A DNA stretch of 64,000 bases from Gammaproteobacteria bacterium (lineage in GTDB: Bacteria; Pseudomonadota; Gammaproteobacteria; Steroidobacterales; Steroidobacteraceae): NCBI GenBank assembly GCA_947452065.1, contig CANGBB010000001.1, forward strand, positions 372,001-436,000, given 5' to 3'. Below are positions 50,100 through 63,527 of this stretch, one piece after another. Numbering within the stretch: the first letter of the stretch is position 1; every line of letters starts with the position of its first letter. Both the position numbers and the translations under genes were made by a program. The notes under the pieces were generated by a model. That model saw only the letters and a program-made list of their open reading frames with translations. It was not told where the DNA came from and did no database searches.

Positions 50100-52370
50100 T
50101 TAGAAGCGGAGCGTGTAGGCCGCCCGAGCACTCAGCTCTGAGATCGTGGACTGGAACCGACGATCACGGTCCGGGTCCTGCATAGCATGGTTAAACACCA
50201 GACTGACCCGCTGGCGGGCCGTGGGTACCCAGTAGATGCGGCTCTGTACGCCTATGAGTTCGGAGTTGTTGTCGTATTGCACCGAGGTGGTCACGCCTGC
50301 CTTGGCCGAGAATGCAACGTCCGTCGAAACCCTCACCAGACGATTAACGAAATGTCCGGTGGAGATATCGATTCGATCCATTGAGCCGCTCAACCCCAAG
50401 ATGAACCAACGCGACTTTTTCCATTTGAAGTCTGCTGCAACGGCCTGGTGCGTTCCGTCATAGAACGAACCTGCGGTCAAACGTAGCGAGCCTGTTCTCG
50501 GGCGTGAGCGACCGCTCGTCAATTCGAGGGTCATGTCGCTAAAGCGGTAGCGTCCCTGCGGCACGCTCACGGGGAAACGGTTATCGTTGTAGAGCGTAAA
50601 AGGTTTAAGCACATTCTCGTCGTTCTGCGAGTACACCAACGACACCGAGTCTTCGACGGCGTTAGACAGATCCATTAATCGCAGTTTGAGCACCCTCGAG
50701 AGCGGTGCGCGGTTGGCGATGTCATCGAGCTGGTAGTAATCAATGCCCGAGTACCAGCTATGGATCCAGCCCGCCTGAAGATACCGTGTGAGTCCGACAT
50801 CGCCGGCGTACTGCCGAACACCGCGCAGGTTGACGTAGCCCAGTGCCGGATTGAAGTTCGGCTGTAGCTCACGGACATTGATGCCGCCGCGCCAGCCGGA
50901 TTCGTTCGGATAGGACACACCAAAGCCAAAGGCGCCGTCACGGCCGGCCATGCCTGAGGTCTGTGATTTTTGTGCCCATGCTGAAGCTTCCAGCGTTTTG
51001 TTGCCGAACAGATGAGAGTTTCGGTAATTAAAGTCGACGCCGAGTAACGCATTGCTGTCGTTGCTCGAATTGTTGCCCGAGGTATAGATGCCGCCAACGG
51101 TTGATTCAGCCAGCACGTTGGCCGAGACGCGGGCAATGAGTGCAAGTGGTGAGTGAATGGGGGCGCCAGTCGATGGCGTGAAATCATCCTGCTGAATAGC
51201 CAGCGTCCCGATATTCCACCGACCCACGCGCCCGGAAAGCTTGGCACCGTACTGAATATCCACCGGTGTGCCGGTAGAACTGAGTCCTAAACGACGGGAG
51301 AAGAATGGTCGGCCGTTTTCGATGCCAGCGCGGGAGATGGCAGTGTTGTTCGAGGCCGAGCCATTGCCGCTGGTGATCTGCCCGAAGTCGAACAGTTCGG
51401 AATCGTTGAGGAAGAAATCCCGTTTCTCAGGGAAGAAGAGGCCAAAGCGACTGAGGTTGACCTGCCGGTCATCCACTTCGGTTGCCGAGAAATCGGTATT
51501 AAAAGTCAGTGCGCTGTTCAGCGACGGAGTGACGCGATAATAGGCATCCAGCGAGGGGCTGAGCTTGCGCTTCGTGACGTTGCCCACGCGATCATTGCGG
51601 GTGCTCGCCGTAATGCCCGGAACCACATCCAGTCCTGCTCCCTGGCGCATTCCGGTCATGCCGGTGAGGGTTCCTGGTGCAGTGATTCCCCAATCACGGT
51701 TGTGCGAAACCCAAGCTGTCTCCTCACCCATGCGGCGGGTCGCGCGACTGAGGTTCAGTCCCCAGGTGTCAGTGCTGGCATCCAAGGGGAGTGACTTGAA
51801 GGGGATGGCAAATTCAGCGCACCAGTAACCCTGATAGGCGCGGGCGGCGACATCCCAGATGGCGACCCAGTCTAAATTATTCAGCTTGCCGTTCACCAAC
51901 ACGTCGTTTCTGACGCCGTTGGCATTGGTCTCAAAGCGGTATCCCACACGACGTGTATTGAACGGGTCGAAGATGACGGCGATGCGATCATCCTCGCGCA
52001 GGCCGGTGTTGTGCTTCATGTTGGTGGCTGCGATGCCATCAGGTGAAGCGTCATCCCACATCTTCGCTGCAACGTAGATTGCATCGGCATCGTAAGCGAT
52101 GCGTACTTCCGTCCTCTGAGATGGGCTTGCCCCGACCGTTGGCTTGAGCTGGTAGAACTCGTCGATGACCGCCACATCCGCCCAGATGGACTCATCGAGG
52201 ACGCCATCGATAACGGGCGGGCTAGACACCCGGGTCGCGGCAATGGTTTTCGCAGCCTCCGCAGCGGCAATGTCAACGCGCTGCTCAGGCTCGGCGGCCA
52301 GAGCGGTCATGAAGGGGAATAAAAGGAATAGACCCGCTGTCCGTAGCGGGTAACGACTGAACGTCAGCAT
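50100..52370 (-). CDS. DUF5916 outer-membrane protein with CBM9-like N-terminal domain
   Basis: The 756-residue product has a signal peptide (to about ALAAEPEQ). A carbohydrate-binding family 9-like domain follows (PPVIDGVLDESIWADVAVIDEFYQ ... GVRNDVLVNGKLNNLDWVAIWD ... WCAEFAIPFKSLPL). The long C-terminal region is rich in amphipathic beta strands and ends in an aromatic (YTLRF), as outer-membrane barrels do. These proteins are known by sequence only; substrate unknown. Base composition looks somewhat more A/T-rich than its neighbours. ATG 52370 is chosen from the signal peptide. Confidence 0.85.
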   Translation of the reverse strand: MLTFSRYPLRTAGLFLLFPFMTALAAEPEQRVDIAAAEAAKTIAATRVSSPPVIDGVLDESIWADVAVIDEFYQLKPTVGASPSQRTEVRIAYDADAIYVAAKMWDDASPDGIAATNMKHNTGLREDDRIAVIFDPFNTRRVGYRFETNANGVRNDVLVNGKLNNLDWVAIWDVAARAYQGYWCAEFAIPFKSLPLDASTDTWGLNLSRATRRMGEETAWVSHNRDWGITAPGTLTGMTGMRQGAGLDVVPGITASTRNDRVGNVTKRKLSPSLDAYYRVTPSLNSALTFNTDFSATEVDDRQVNLSRFGLFFPEKRDFFLNDSELFDFGQITSGNGSASNNTAISRAGIENGRPFFSRRLGLSSTGTPVDIQYGAKLSGRVGRWNIGTLAIQQDDFTPSTGAPIHSPLALIARVSANVLAESTVGGIYTSGNNSSNDSNALLGVDFNYRNSHLFGNKTLEASAWAQKSQTSGMAGRDGAFGFGVSYPNESGWRGGINVRELQPNFNPALGYVNLRGVRQYAGDVGLTRYLQAGWIHSWYSGIDYYQLDDIANRAPLSRVLKLRLMDLSNAVEDSVSLVYSQNDENVLKPFTLYNDNRFPVSVPQGRYRFSDMTLELTSGRSRPRTGSLRLTAGSFYDGTHQAVAADFKWKKSRWFILGLSGSMDRIDISTGHFVNRLVRVSTDVAFSAKAGVTTSVQYDNNSELIGVQSRIYWVPTARQRVSLVFNHAMQDPDRDRRFQSTISELSARAAYTLRF

Positions 52371-52486
52371 GATGGGGGCATTGTCGTGGAGGTACCGGCC
52401 GAGGCGGATGAAGAATCGCAAAGATTCGGGCGCCGGGCGCAGCGGCTGGGCGGTGACAGAGCGCCGGATGGCGCAAGGCTGAAGAG

Positions 52487-52562
52487 TGGCTCCCCGGGTT
52501 GGACTCGAACCAACGACCTGCGGATTAACAGTCCGACGCTCTACCGACTGAGCTACCGGGGA
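52487..52562 (-). tRNA. tRNA-Asn (anticodon GTT), CCA encoded
   Basis: On the minus strand a complete cloverleaf starts TCCCCGGTAGCTCAGTCGG, has anticodon loop CTGTTAA, a T-loop GGTTCGAGTCC and ends with discriminator G plus CCA. The acceptor stem TCCCCGG/CCGGGGA pairs perfectly. 76 nt, equal to the E. coli tRNA. No terminator was noted before the DUF5916 gene. Confidence 0.95.
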
Positions 52563-52642
52563 ACCGAAAAGGAAGGCGGCGCATTCTCATGGCAAGCCGT
52601 GGCGGCGTCAAGAACCGCCATCAGCCGGGGCGCCGCCTGGGC

Positions 52643-53845
52643 TTAGGCGGCTGGGGCCTTGCCCTCAGGCAGTACGCCGCGCATGCGTTCGATGGCCTTC
52701 TGCAGGGTCTCGAGCGAGCAAGCGAAGGACAGGCGCATGTGGCCCGGTGAGCCGAAGGCGGAGCCCGCCACGACGGCCACACCAGCCTTGTTGATCAGGT
52801 ATTCGCAGAAGGCGTTGTCATCGCGCATGCCAAGATTCTTCATCGCGCCGCGTACATCCGCGAAGGCGTAGAACGCGCCGCTGGCCGGTACGCAGGAGAC
52901 GCCGGGCAGGGTGTTGAGCGCCTTGACGATATAGTCGTGCCGCTCCTTGAACGCCTGGTTCATGGTTGCGACGCAGCTCTGGTCGCCATCGAGCGCCTGC
53001 AGCGCTGCGCGCTGGGTGATGCTGGAGGCGTTTGACGTGGACTGGCCCTGAATGGTGTTCATGGCGGCGATCAGCTCCTTGGGGCCGCCGCAGTAGCCCA
53101 GGCGCCAGCCGGTCATGGCATAGGCCTTGGACACACCGTTAATGGTGACCGTGCGATCGTACAGTTCGGGCACCACGGTCAGCAGGCTGGTGAACGGTTC
53201 CGCGCCCCAGTAGATCTTCTCGTACATGTCATCGGTGCCGATGACGATGCGCGGATGCTCGAGCAGTACTTCGCCCAGCGCGCGCCACTCGGCGGCGGTG
53301 TACGCAGCGCCAGTCGGGTTGCATGGGCTGTTGATCAGCAGGAGACGGGTTTTGTTGGTGATCGAGGCAGCCAGCTGCTTCGGCGTGATCTTGTAGCCCT
53401 GTTCGGGGCCGGCATCCGGGGTCACCGGCAGGCCGTCGGCCAGCATGACCATGTCCGGGTAAGACACCCAATACGGGGCCGGGATGATCACTTCGTCGCC
53501 GGCGTCCAGCAGTGCCATGCACAGGTTATAGATGGTCTGCTTGGCGCCCGAGGACACCAGGATTTGGTTGCGTTCGTACTTGATGTTGTTGTCGCGCTGG
53601 AACTTGCGAATGATCGCGTCCTTGAGTTCCACGATGCCGTCAACGTTGGTGTAACGCGTGTAGCCCTTGCGGATCGCCTCGATGCCTGCCTCGGCAATGT
53701 GAGCCGGGGTGTCGAAATCCGGCTCACCGGCGCCCAGGCCAATGATGTCTTTGCCTTCCGCCTTCAGCTTGTTGGCCAGTGCGGTGACGGCCAGAGTGGG
53801 GGACGGCTTGACGCGCTGCGCGCGCCGGGACACGGCGATGGTCAT
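52643..53845 (-). CDS. Aspartate aminotransferase, class Ib type
   Basis: The 400-residue PLP aminotransferase has the PLP lysine in NGVSKAYAMTGWRLGYCGG. GLGAGEPDFDTPAHI, INSPCNPTGAAY and DDMYEKIYWG are typical of AspB-type (Thermus-like) aspartate aminotransferases rather than E. coli AspC. It converts aspartate and 2-oxoglutarate to oxaloacetate and glutamate; some members also act on prephenate. GAGG lies before ATG 53845. It diverges from uvrB, with 114 bp between. Confidence 0.9.
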   Translation of the reverse strand: MTIAVSRRAQRVKPSPTLAVTALANKLKAEGKDIIGLGAGEPDFDTPAHIAEAGIEAIRKGYTRYTNVDGIVELKDAIIRKFQRDNNIKYERNQILVSSGAKQTIYNLCMALLDAGDEVIIPAPYWVSYPDMVMLADGLPVTPDAGPEQGYKITPKQLAASITNKTRLLLINSPCNPTGAAYTAAEWRALGEVLLEHPRIVIGTDDMYEKIYWGAEPFTSLLTVVPELYDRTVTINGVSKAYAMTGWRLGYCGGPKELIAAMNTIQGQSTSNASSITQRAALQALDGDQSCVATMNQAFKERHDYIVKALNTLPGVSCVPASGAFYAFADVRGAMKNLGMRDDNAFCEYLINKAGVAVVAGSAFGSPGHMRLSFACSLETLQKAIERMRGVLPEGKAPAA

Positions 53846-53959
53846 GATTCCTCGATCCAGCGATAGTCAGGGGAGAGGGATATAGTACCGCCACAGTGCC
53901 AGTGGTGCACGAATTCTTGCCGCCAACAGCATCTCAAAAAGACAACTCGGGTAACTGAA

Positions 53960-56017
<2,058 letters not shown>

Positions 56018-56057
56018 AACTAGCGGCTCCGGTATCTTTCCGGGCCCGTTGACATGC

Positions 56058-56132
56058 AGGCGCGTAGCTCAGTGGTAGAGCATCACCTTGACATGGTGGT
56101 GGTCGGTGGTTCGATCCCACTCGCGCCTACCA
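56058..56132 (+). tRNA. tRNA-Val (anticodon GAC), CCA encoded
   Basis: A 75-nt cloverleaf: acceptor AGGCGCG/CGCGCCT, D-arm TAGCTCAGTGGTAGAGC, anticodon stem TCACC/GGTGG with loop TTGACAT (anticodon GAC), T-loop GGTTCGATCC, discriminator A and an encoded CCA. It lies in the 177 bp between uvrB and thrS. Confidence 0.95.
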
Positions 56133-56143
56133 ATTCTGACAAG

Positions 56144-56170
56144 GCGCCGTGGCCTCACCGGTCACGGCGC
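56144..56170 (+). promoter_or_regulatory. Stem-loop between tRNA-Val and thrS
   Basis: GCGCCGTG (56144-56151) pairs with CACGGCGC (56163-56170), an 8-bp stem with an 11-base loop, ending 24 bp before the thrS start. No U-tract. It may be a terminator remnant of the tRNA transcript or part of the thrS leader. Confidence 0.35.
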
Positions 56171-56194
56171 ATGTCCTATCTTCCGGGGTCCTGA

Positions 56195-58123
56195 GTGCCA
56201 GTCATTACCCTGCCAGACGGCAGCCAGCGCAGTTATCCGCAACCCGTGAGTGTTGCCGAAGTCGCCGCCAGCATCGGTGCTGGCCTGGCGCGTGCCGCCA
56301 TCGCCGGTCGAATCGACGGCAAACTGGTGGACTGTTCGGCCAGCATCGCCCATGACGCCCGCCTGGAGATCGTCACCGAAAAGGACCCCGCGGCCCTCGA
56401 GGTCATCCGTCACAGCACGGCACACCTGCTGGCGCAGGCTGTGCAGGCGCTGTATCCGGAGGCTCAGGTCACCATCGGTCCGGTGATTGAGGATGGCTTC
56501 TATTACGACTTCGCCTACAAGCGGCCGTTCACCACTGAGGATCTCGCCGCCATCGAGGAGAAGATGCGTGAACTGGCCAAGGCCGACCAGCCGGTGCAGC
56601 GCAAGCTGATGCCGCGTGATGAGGCTGTGCAATTCTTCAAGGGTCTCGGAGAGCACTACAAAGCCGAGATCATTGCCAGCATCCCGGCCAACGAGCCCAT
56701 CAGCCTCTATGGCCAGGGTGAGTGGGTCGATCTCTGCCGCGGTCCGCACGTGCCTTCCACCGGCAAGCTGAAAGCCTTCAAATTGATGAAGGTGGCCGGC
56801 GCTTACTGGCGTGGCGACTCGCGTAACGAGATGCTCCAGCGCATTTACGGCACGGCATGGCTCAACGACAAAGATCTGGCCGCTTACCTGCACCGGCTTG
56901 AAGAAGCCGAGAAGCGTGACCACCGTCGCATCGGTCGCGAGCTCGATCTGTTCCATCTGCAGGAAGAGGCGCCGGGTGCAGTTTTCTGGCACCCCAAGGG
57001 TTGGCGCATCTTCCAGTCGCTGATCTCTTACATGCGCGAGAAGCAGGCATTGGCCGGCTTCGATGAAGTGAACGCACCTGAACTGGTGGATCGAAGCCTG
57101 TGGGAGGCCTCCGGCCACTGGGAGAAGTTCGGCGAGAACATGTTCACCACGCAGACGCCGGACGAGCGCGTCTACGCCATCAAGCCGATGAACTGCCCGG
57201 GGCATGTGCAGATCTTCAATCAGGGGCTGCGTAGCTATCGCGAATTGCCGCTGCGTTTCGCAGAGTTTGGCAAGGTGCATCGCTATGAACCCAGCGGGGC
57301 GCTACACGGCCTGATGCGCGTGCGTGCCTTCACGCAGGACGATGCCCACATCTTCCTCACTGAGGATCAGATCACTGCCGAGTCGGTTGCAGTGACAAGG
57401 CTGATTCTCGACATCTACCGCGACTTTGGTTTCGATGACGTCCGCATCAAGTTCTCCGACCGACCGGCCAAGCGTGTCGGTGCCGACGATGTTTGGGACC
57501 GCGCCGAGGCGGCGCTCAAGGCGGCTGCGACCGCCGCCGGCATCGAGTACACGCTCAATCCGGGCGAGGGCGCCTTCTACGGCCCGAAGCTCGAGTTCGT
57601 GCTGCGTGATGCCATCGGGCGTGACTGGCAGTGCGGCACGCTCCAGGTCGACCTGAACCTGCCGGGGCGGCTCGGTGCCCATTACATCGACGAGAACAGC
57701 CAGAAGCGGACGCCGGTCATGCTGCACCGGGCCATATTCGGCTCGCTGGAGCGTTTCTTCGGGATTCTGCTCGAGCACCATGCCGGCAAGCTCCCTTCCT
57801 GGCTGGCGCCGACCCAAGCCGTTTTGATGGGAATTACGGACCGTCAGAACGACTATGTGGCGCAAACGACGGATTTCTTGAAAAATCAGGGGGTTCGGGC
57901 GCTTTGCGACTTGCGCAACGAGAAAGTCGGCTTTAAGATTCGCGAGCACACGCTGCAGCGTGTCCCGTACCTGTTGGTCGCAGGTGAGCGGGAGGTTGCG
58001 GCTAATTTGTTATCAGTGCGGTCCCGCAGTGGCAAAGACCTGGGCACGATGAGCCCGCAGGCGTTCCTCGAACGGCTGCGCTCCGAGCTCGAAAGCCGTG
58101 GGCGCACGACGCTGGAGGATTGA
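56195..58123 (+). CDS. thrS: Threonyl-tRNA synthetase
   Basis: Class II synthetase. 642 residues: TGS domain ([14 protein letters not shown] start), editing domain ([19 protein letters not shown]), catalytic core with [12 protein letters not shown] and [25 protein letters not shown], and an anticodon-binding C-domain. GTG start at 56195. It leads the thrS-infC-rpmI-rplT operon. In E. coli ThrRS represses its own mRNA; no tRNA-like operator could be drawn by eye here. Confidence 0.96.
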   Translation: MPVITLPDGSQRSYPQPVSVAEVAASIGAGLARAAIAGRIDGKLVDCSASIAHDARLEIVTEKDPAALEVIRHSTAHLLAQAVQALYPEAQVTIGPVIEDGFYYDFAYKRPFTTEDLAAIEEKMRELAKADQPVQRKLMPRDEAVQFFKGLGEHYKAEIIASIPANEPISLYGQGEWVDLCRGPHVPSTGKLKAFKLMKVAGAYWRGDSRNEMLQRIYGTAWLNDKDLAAYLHRLEEAEKRDHRRIGRELDLFHLQEEAPGAVFWHPKGWRIFQSLISYMREKQALAGFDEVNAPELVDRSLWEASGHWEKFGENMFTTQTPDERVYAIKPMNCPGHVQIFNQGLRSYRELPLRFAEFGKVHRYEPSGALHGLMRVRAFTQDDAHIFLTEDQITAESVAVTRLILDIYRDFGFDDVRIKFSDRPAKRVGADDVWDRAEAALKAAATAAGIEYTLNPGEGAFYGPKLEFVLRDAIGRDWQCGTLQVDLNLPGRLGAHYIDENSQKRTPVMLHRAIFGSLERFFGILLEHHAGKLPSWLAPTQAVLMGITDRQNDYVAQTTDFLKNQGVRALCDLRNEKVGFKIREHTLQRVPYLLVAGEREVAANLLSVRSRSGKDLGTMSPQAFLERLRSELESRGRTTLED

Positions 58124-58126
58124 CGT

Positions 58127-58648
58127 ATAGCCATATCAACGAAGCGGGTCCGTCGCAACGAAGACATTACCTCACCCACAGTGAGAGTGATCGGAGCAGA
58201 CGGATCGCAGGCAGGGGTCATGACTCGTTTCGAGGCAATGGCTCTGGCCCAGGCAGCTGAACTCGATCTCGTTGAAGTCTCGCCCACGGCCGAACCGCCG
58301 GTGGTGCGGGTCATGGACTACGGCAAGTTCCTGTTCGAGCAGAACAAGAAAGCGGCTACTGCCAAGCGCAAGCAAAAGCAGCAGCAGGTGAAGGAAGTGA
58401 AGTTTCGTCCCGGCACGGAAGAGGCCGATTACCAGGTCAAGCTGCGTAATCTGACCCGCTTCCTTGAGGAGGGCGACAAGGCCAAGGTAACCCTGAGGTT
58501 CCGTGGCCGTGAAATGGCGCACCAAGAAATTGGTCGCAAGCTTCTGGATCGGTTACAGCAAGACCTCGCCGCCGTGGCGATCGTCGAGCAGTTCCCGATG
58601 ATGGAAGGGCGGCAAATGGTGATGGTGTATTCGCCAAAAAAGAAGTGA
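58127..58648 (+). CDS. infC: Translation initiation factor IF-3 with AUA start codon
   Basis: Dissociates subunits and checks the start codon. No ATG or GTG gives the full N-domain. The thrS stop TGA (58121-58123) lies in the same frame, and the first good codon after it is ATA 58127, preceded by GGAGG (58114-58118) with 8 nt spacing. Translation from it gives [26 protein letters not shown], the normal IF-3 beginning. Rare start codons (AUU in E. coli) underlie IF-3 autoregulation. 173 residues; [14 protein letters not shown] and [18 protein letters not shown] mark the C-domain. Confidence 0.93.
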   Translation: MAISTKRVRRNEDITSPTVRVIGADGSQAGVMTRFEAMALAQAAELDLVEVSPTAEPPVVRVMDYGKFLFEQNKKAATAKRKQKQQQVKEVKFRPGTEEADYQVKLRNLTRFLEEGDKAKVTLRFRGREMAHQEIGRKLLDRLQQDLAAVAIVEQFPMMEGRQMVMVYSPKKK

Positions 58649-58742
58649 TCAGTCGAGGCGCAAGCCGAGGTTGATCCGCAGGTGAGCGGGACGTGCGCGA
58701 GCGTGTCCTTGCGAGCCATGGCTAAAAATAGTGGAGTTGAAC

Positions 58743-58946
58743 ATGCCCAAGTTGAAAACCAACCGGGCGGCGTCCAAGCGTTTCCGCAAGACGGCGAAGG
58801 GCTTCAAGGCCTACTCGTCGGGGCGTCGTCACAATCTCGGCCACAAGGATTCCAAGCGCAAGCGTCATCTGCGTTCGGGTGGCAGCAGTCTCGTGCATGA
58901 GAGCGATGTGAACCGCCTCATCCAGCTGCTCCCTCATCACAAATAA
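58743..58946 (+). CDS. rpmI: 50S ribosomal protein L35
   Basis: 67-residue basic protein starting MPKLKTNRAASKRFRKTAKG, the family signature. ATG 58743 chosen by homology. It follows infC by 94 bp and precedes rplT by 23 bp, the standard operon. Confidence 0.96.
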   Translation: MPKLKTNRAASKRFRKTAKGFKAYSSGRRHNLGHKDSKRKRHLRSGGSSLVHESDVNRLIQLLPHHK

Positions 58947-58969
58947 CGTAACGGCAACAGGAGTCAAAC

Positions 58970-59335
58970 ATGGCACGAGTCAAACGTGGCGTGACGGCCG
59001 GGCGCCGTCACAAGAAAGTTCTCAGTAAGGCGAAGGGCTATTACAACGCCCGTCGTAAGGTTTACCGCGCGGCCAAGCAGGCCGTCACCAAGGCCGGGCA
59101 ATATGCCTACCGCGATCGTCGCGCCAAGAAGCGCGATTTCCGTGGCCTGTGGATCATGCGCATCAACGCCGCTGCGCGTCTGCACGACCTGTCGTACAGC
59201 CGCCTGATTGCGGGTCTGCGTAAGGCGGGTCTGGATATCGACCGCAAGGTCCTGGCGGATCTGGCGGTGCACGATGCCAATGCGTTCGGAGTCATTGCGG
59301 CGCAGGCCAAGGCGGCTTTGACCGCAGCTGCCTGA
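58970..59335 (+). CDS. rplT: 50S ribosomal protein L20
   Basis: 121-residue 23S rRNA-binding protein: [33 protein letters not shown] and [39 protein letters not shown]20 represses the rpmI-rplT mRNA in E. coli. AACAGGAG precedes the start. Confidence 0.97.
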   Translation: MARVKRGVTAGRRHKKVLSKAKGYYNARRKVYRAAKQAVTKAGQYAYRDRRAKKRDFRGLWIMRINAAARLHDLSYSRLIAGLRKAGLDIDRKVLADLAVHDANAFGVIAAQAKAALTAAA

Positions 59336-60376
<1,041 letters not shown>

Positions 60377-60379
60377 TTC

Positions 60380-62782
60380 ATGAAGCTGCCTCTCTCGTGG
60401 CTGCGTGATTGGGTTGATCTGCCCGCTGATGCCGGTGCGATTGCCTCGCGCCTGACTTCGCTGGGCTTCGAGGTGGAGTCGTTGCAGCCCGTGGCGCCCG
60501 CCTTCAGTGGCGTGATCGTTGCCGAGATTCAGTCGATTGCACCCCATCCGCAGGCCGACAAGCTGCGTGTCTGTACCGTCAATGCTGGAGCGGGCGCGGC
60601 GCCGCTACAGATTGTGTGTGGCGCGCCCAATGCGCGTGCCGGACTTAGGACAGCACTGGCGCAGGTGGGCGCAGAGCTGCCCAATGATCTGCGTATCAAG
60701 GCGGCCAAGTTACGCGGCGTGGAGTCGGCGGGAATGCTGTGCTCGGCGCGCGAACTCGGCATCAGCGCGGAGGGAGAGGGCATTCTGGAGTTCCCCTCGG
60801 ATGCGCCAGTGGGTCAGGGTGTTCGGGACTATCTCGAACTGGACGACTGGATCCTTGAACTGGGCATCACGCCGAATCGCGGCGATGCCATGTCGGTGCT
60901 GGGCATTGCGCGAGAATTGGCGGCCGCTTATGGCGTGGCGCTGAAGTCGCCGCCGGCGGGACAGGGCAGGAAAGTTCTGGTCGAAAGCGATGCTCGCGTG
61001 CCGGTTCGTCTGGTCCCCGGTGCGGGTTGCGGACGTTTCCTAAGTCGCGCGGTGCAGGGCGTTCGCGCTGGCGGTCAATCGCCACGCTGGCTGCAGGAGC
61101 GCCTGCGTCGCGCTGGTTTGCGTCCCATTAGTCCGGTGGTGGACGTTACGAATTACATCGTGCTCGAGCTGGGCCAGCCGATGCATGCTTATGATCGCGC
61201 GCTGCTGTCTGGAACAATCGTTGCGCGCAGTGCGCAGGCGGCTGAGTCAGTCACGCTGCTCGATGGCCGCACGATTGCGCTCGAGTCTGATGTGCTGACC
61301 ATTGCTGATGATTCGGGGGTCGTAGGACTGGCCGGCATCATGGGCGGTGAGCGCACTTCCATCAGCGAGCAGACTACGGATCTGTTCCTCGAGGTGGCTT
61401 GGTTTGAGCCCGGCGCAATCGCTGGCCGCTCAAGACGTCATGGTTTGCTGACCGATGCCAGTCAGCGCTTCGAGCGCGGCGTCGATCCGGCGCTGCAGGA
61501 GCGGGCGCTAGAGCGCGCTACACAGCTGATACTGGAATTGACGGGCGGTTCGGCCGGTCCGGTGGATCTTCAGGAGCTGCCCGAGCGTTTGCCCGCGCGT
61601 TCACCAGTGGTCCTGCGTCAGTCGCGGCTTGCGCGTGTGTTGGGCCGTGAGTTTGAGTCCCGGCAGATCAGCGAGCAGCTGCAGGCGTTGGGCATGCAGG
61701 TGGAGCCACAGGGCCAGGGCCAGTGGCGCGTCACACCCCCGTCATGGCGCTTCGATATTCATATCGAAGCCGACTTGATTGAGGAAATCGCCCGTAGCGT
61801 CGGCTTTGACCAGATCCCGGAGCAGCCCGCGGTGGGCCATCGCCGCCTGCGATTGACGCCTGAGACCAAGATCGACGAGCGTGCCGTATTGCAGCTGCTG
61901 GCAGCGCGCGGCTTTCACGAGATCGTCAGCTTTGGTTTTGTTGATCCGGCCTTGCAGCAACAGTTGCTGGGCCCGCAGACGGCAGCGGCGCTCCGCAATC
62001 CGATTGCCAGCGATCTGGCCGTGATGCGTCTGTCGCTGTGGCCGGGCCTAGTGCAGGCTGCGCTACAGAATCTGCGGCGCCAACAGGAGCGCTGCAAACT
62101 GGTCGAATTGGCCACGGTCTTCCGACCGGACTCCAATGGTGCTGTCGTCGAGACCCCGATGGTCGCAGGCCTAGCCGTTGGCCCGCGCTTGCCGGAGCAG
62201 TGGGGAGCGGTCCGCGCTGGTCTGGATTTCCATGACCTCAAGGGGGATGTGGAGGCCTTGCTCGCCATTTCGGGCCAGAGCGGAGTGCTGACCTGGGCGC
62301 CCTTGGAGGCGCCGCCACCTGCGTTGCATCCGGGGCGTTGTGCAGCAGTGCTGCGCGATGGCGCCCGGATCGGCGTTATCGGCGAGCTGCATCCGGCTCT
62401 GGCGCGCGCGCTCGAAATATCTGGCGAGGTACAGCTGTTCGAGCTGGAACTGGCGCAGGTCACCGAGGCGGCGCCGACCCGATTCGCACCGGTATCGGTT
62501 TTCCCGCAGATACGCCGCGACCTGTCCTTTGCGGTGGACGCCGGGGAGAGCTTCAGTCGCATCGAGGCGCATGTTAAGGTTGCCGCCTCAACTCACCTCA
62601 GGGAGCTGAGGCTATTCGATGTCTACACAGGGAAGGGTGTAGAATCCGGTCGAAAGAGTGTTGCTTTAGGCTTGATTTTACAGGATGTTTCACGCACTCT
62701 AACAGACGAAGAAGCGGATCGGATCGTGGCGGACGTAGTGGCCAGCCTCAGCTCCGGTCTAAATGCCAAGTTGCGAGAATAA
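60380..62782 (+). CDS. pheT: Phenylalanyl-tRNA synthetase beta subunit
   Basis: The 800-residue product has an N-terminal EMAP/tRNA-binding domain ([26 protein letters not shown]), the B3/B4 editing domain ([25 protein letters not shown]), the B5 DNA-binding-like domain, the inactive synthetase core, and a C-terminal ferredoxin-fold anticodon domain ([19 protein letters not shown]). 3 bp after pheS. A local drop in GC is visible near 62580-62700. Confidence 0.97.
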   Translation: MKLPLSWLRDWVDLPADAGAIASRLTSLGFEVESLQPVAPAFSGVIVAEIQSIAPHPQADKLRVCTVNAGAGAAPLQIVCGAPNARAGLRTALAQVGAELPNDLRIKAAKLRGVESAGMLCSARELGISAEGEGILEFPSDAPVGQGVRDYLELDDWILELGITPNRGDAMSVLGIARELAAAYGVALKSPPAGQGRKVLVESDARVPVRLVPGAGCGRFLSRAVQGVRAGGQSPRWLQERLRRAGLRPISPVVDVTNYIVLELGQPMHAYDRALLSGTIVARSAQAAESVTLLDGRTIALESDVLTIADDSGVVGLAGIMGGERTSISEQTTDLFLEVAWFEPGAIAGRSRRHGLLTDASQRFERGVDPALQERALERATQLILELTGGSAGPVDLQELPERLPARSPVVLRQSRLARVLGREFESRQISEQLQALGMQVEPQGQGQWRVTPPSWRFDIHIEADLIEEIARSVGFDQIPEQPAVGHRRLRLTPETKIDERAVLQLLAARGFHEIVSFGFVDPALQQQLLGPQTAAALRNPIASDLAVMRLSLWPGLVQAALQNLRRQQERCKLVELATVFRPDSNGAVVETPMVAGLAVGPRLPEQWGAVRAGLDFHDLKGDVEALLAISGQSGVLTWAPLEAPPPALHPGRCAAVLRDGARIGVIGELHPALARALEISGEVQLFELELAQVTEAAPTRFAPVSVFPQIRRDLSFAVDAGESFSRIEAHVKVAASTHLRELRLFDVYTGKGVESGRKSVALGLILQDVSRTLTDEEADRIVADVVASLSSGLNAKLRE

Positions 62783-62793
62783 GAACCACGTCC

Positions 62794-63096
62794 ATGGCAC
62801 TGACTAAAGCGGAAATGGCTGAGTCGCTGTTCAATCAGCTGGGACTCAACAAGCGCGAAGCACGCGAACTCGTGGATCTCTTTTTCGAGGAAGTGCGCGC
62901 TGCGCTGGCAAAGGGCGAACAGGTGAAGCTGTCCGGTTTCGGCAATTTCGACCTGCGCGACAAGAATCGGCGTCCGGGACGCAATCCCAAGACCGGTGAG
63001 GAGATTCCCATCAGCGCGCGGCGCGTGGTGACTTTCCGGCCTGGGCAGAAACTGAAGGCGCGCGTGGAAGCGTATGCTGGAACCCCGGAACAATAA
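62794..63096 (+). CDS. ihfA: Integration host factor subunit alpha
   Basis: 100 residues: [34 protein letters not shown], then [48 protein letters not shown] with the beta-arm RNPKTGE motif. Partner of IhfB encoded at 43.1 kb. pheT-ihfA coupling is a hallmark of gammaproteobacteria. The next gene starts inside its last codons. Confidence 0.97.
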   Translation: MALTKAEMAESLFNQLGLNKREARELVDLFFEEVRAALAKGEQVKLSGFGNFDLRDKNRRPGRNPKTGEEIPISARRVVTFRPGQKLKARVEAYAGTPEQ

Positions 63097-63430
63097 CGAA
63101 CTGCCGCCAATCCCTGGCAAACGCTACTTCACCATCGGTGAAGTGGCTGAGCTTTGCGACTGCAAGCCGCATGTGCTGCGATACTGGGAGCAGGAGTTCC
63201 CGCAGCTCAAGCCGGTCAAGCGGCGTGGTAATCGTCGCTACTACCAGCGTCAGGACGTCATCGTCATCCGCCAGATTCGCAGCCTGCTCTATGAGCAGGG
63301 CTTCACGATCGGCGGCGCGCGTAATCACCTCTCAGGTGATGAAGCCCGCAGCGATACCACTCAGAGTCAGCAGATTGTTCGTCAGTTACGCATTGAGCTG
63401 GAAGAAGTGCTGCGGATCCTGCGCCGCTGA
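63074..63430 (+). CDS. MerR-family transcriptional regulator
   Basis: 118 residues with a MerR winged helix-turn-helix ([52 protein letters not shown] cut here: core FTIGEVAEL and RRGNRRYY) and a short C-terminal coiled coil. No effector-binding domain is present. It overlaps ihfA by 23 bp, and this ihfA-merR-tRNA-Pro arrangement is conserved in many gammaproteobacteria. Target genes unknown. Confidence 0.9.
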   Translation: MLEPRNNNELPPIPGKRYFTIGEVAELCDCKPHVLRYWEQEFPQLKPVKRRGNRRYYQRQDVIVIRQIRSLLYEQGFTIGGARNHLSGDEARSDTTQSQQIVRQLRIELEEVLRILRR

Positions 63431-63450
63431 TCTATCATTCGTTTGTCGGT

Positions 63451-63527
63451 CGGGGCGTGGCGCAGCCTGGTAGCGCACTTGCATGGGGTGCAAGGGGTCC
63501 CGAGTTCAAATCTCGGCGCCCCGACCA
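63451..63527 (+). tRNA. tRNA-Pro (anticodon GGG), CCA encoded
   Basis: 77-nt cloverleaf: acceptor CGGGGCG/CGCCCCG, D-arm TGGCGCAGCCTGGTAGCGCA, anticodon stem CTTGC/GCAAG with loop ATGGGGT (anticodon GGG), T-loop AGTTCAAATCT, discriminator A and CCA. TATCAT at 63433-63438 may be its -10. Confidence 0.95.

Noticed and set aside
53846-53959. LexA box upstream of uvrB
   Set aside because: No CTG-N10-CAG match with the correct inner bases was found in the 114-bp divergent gap.
56049-56054. TTGACA just before tRNA-Val
   Set aside because: It is only 3 bp from the tRNA 5' end, so it cannot be a -35 for that tRNA.
56133-56194. T-box or other riboswitch upstream of thrS
   Set aside because: The gap after tRNA-Val is only 62 bp and holds a single hairpin, too small for a T-box.
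58181-58186. GTG 58181 as infC start and a possible frameshift at the infC N-terminus
   Set aside because: The frame is open without a shift up to ATA 58127, which has a good ribosome-binding site and restores the conserved N-terminus.
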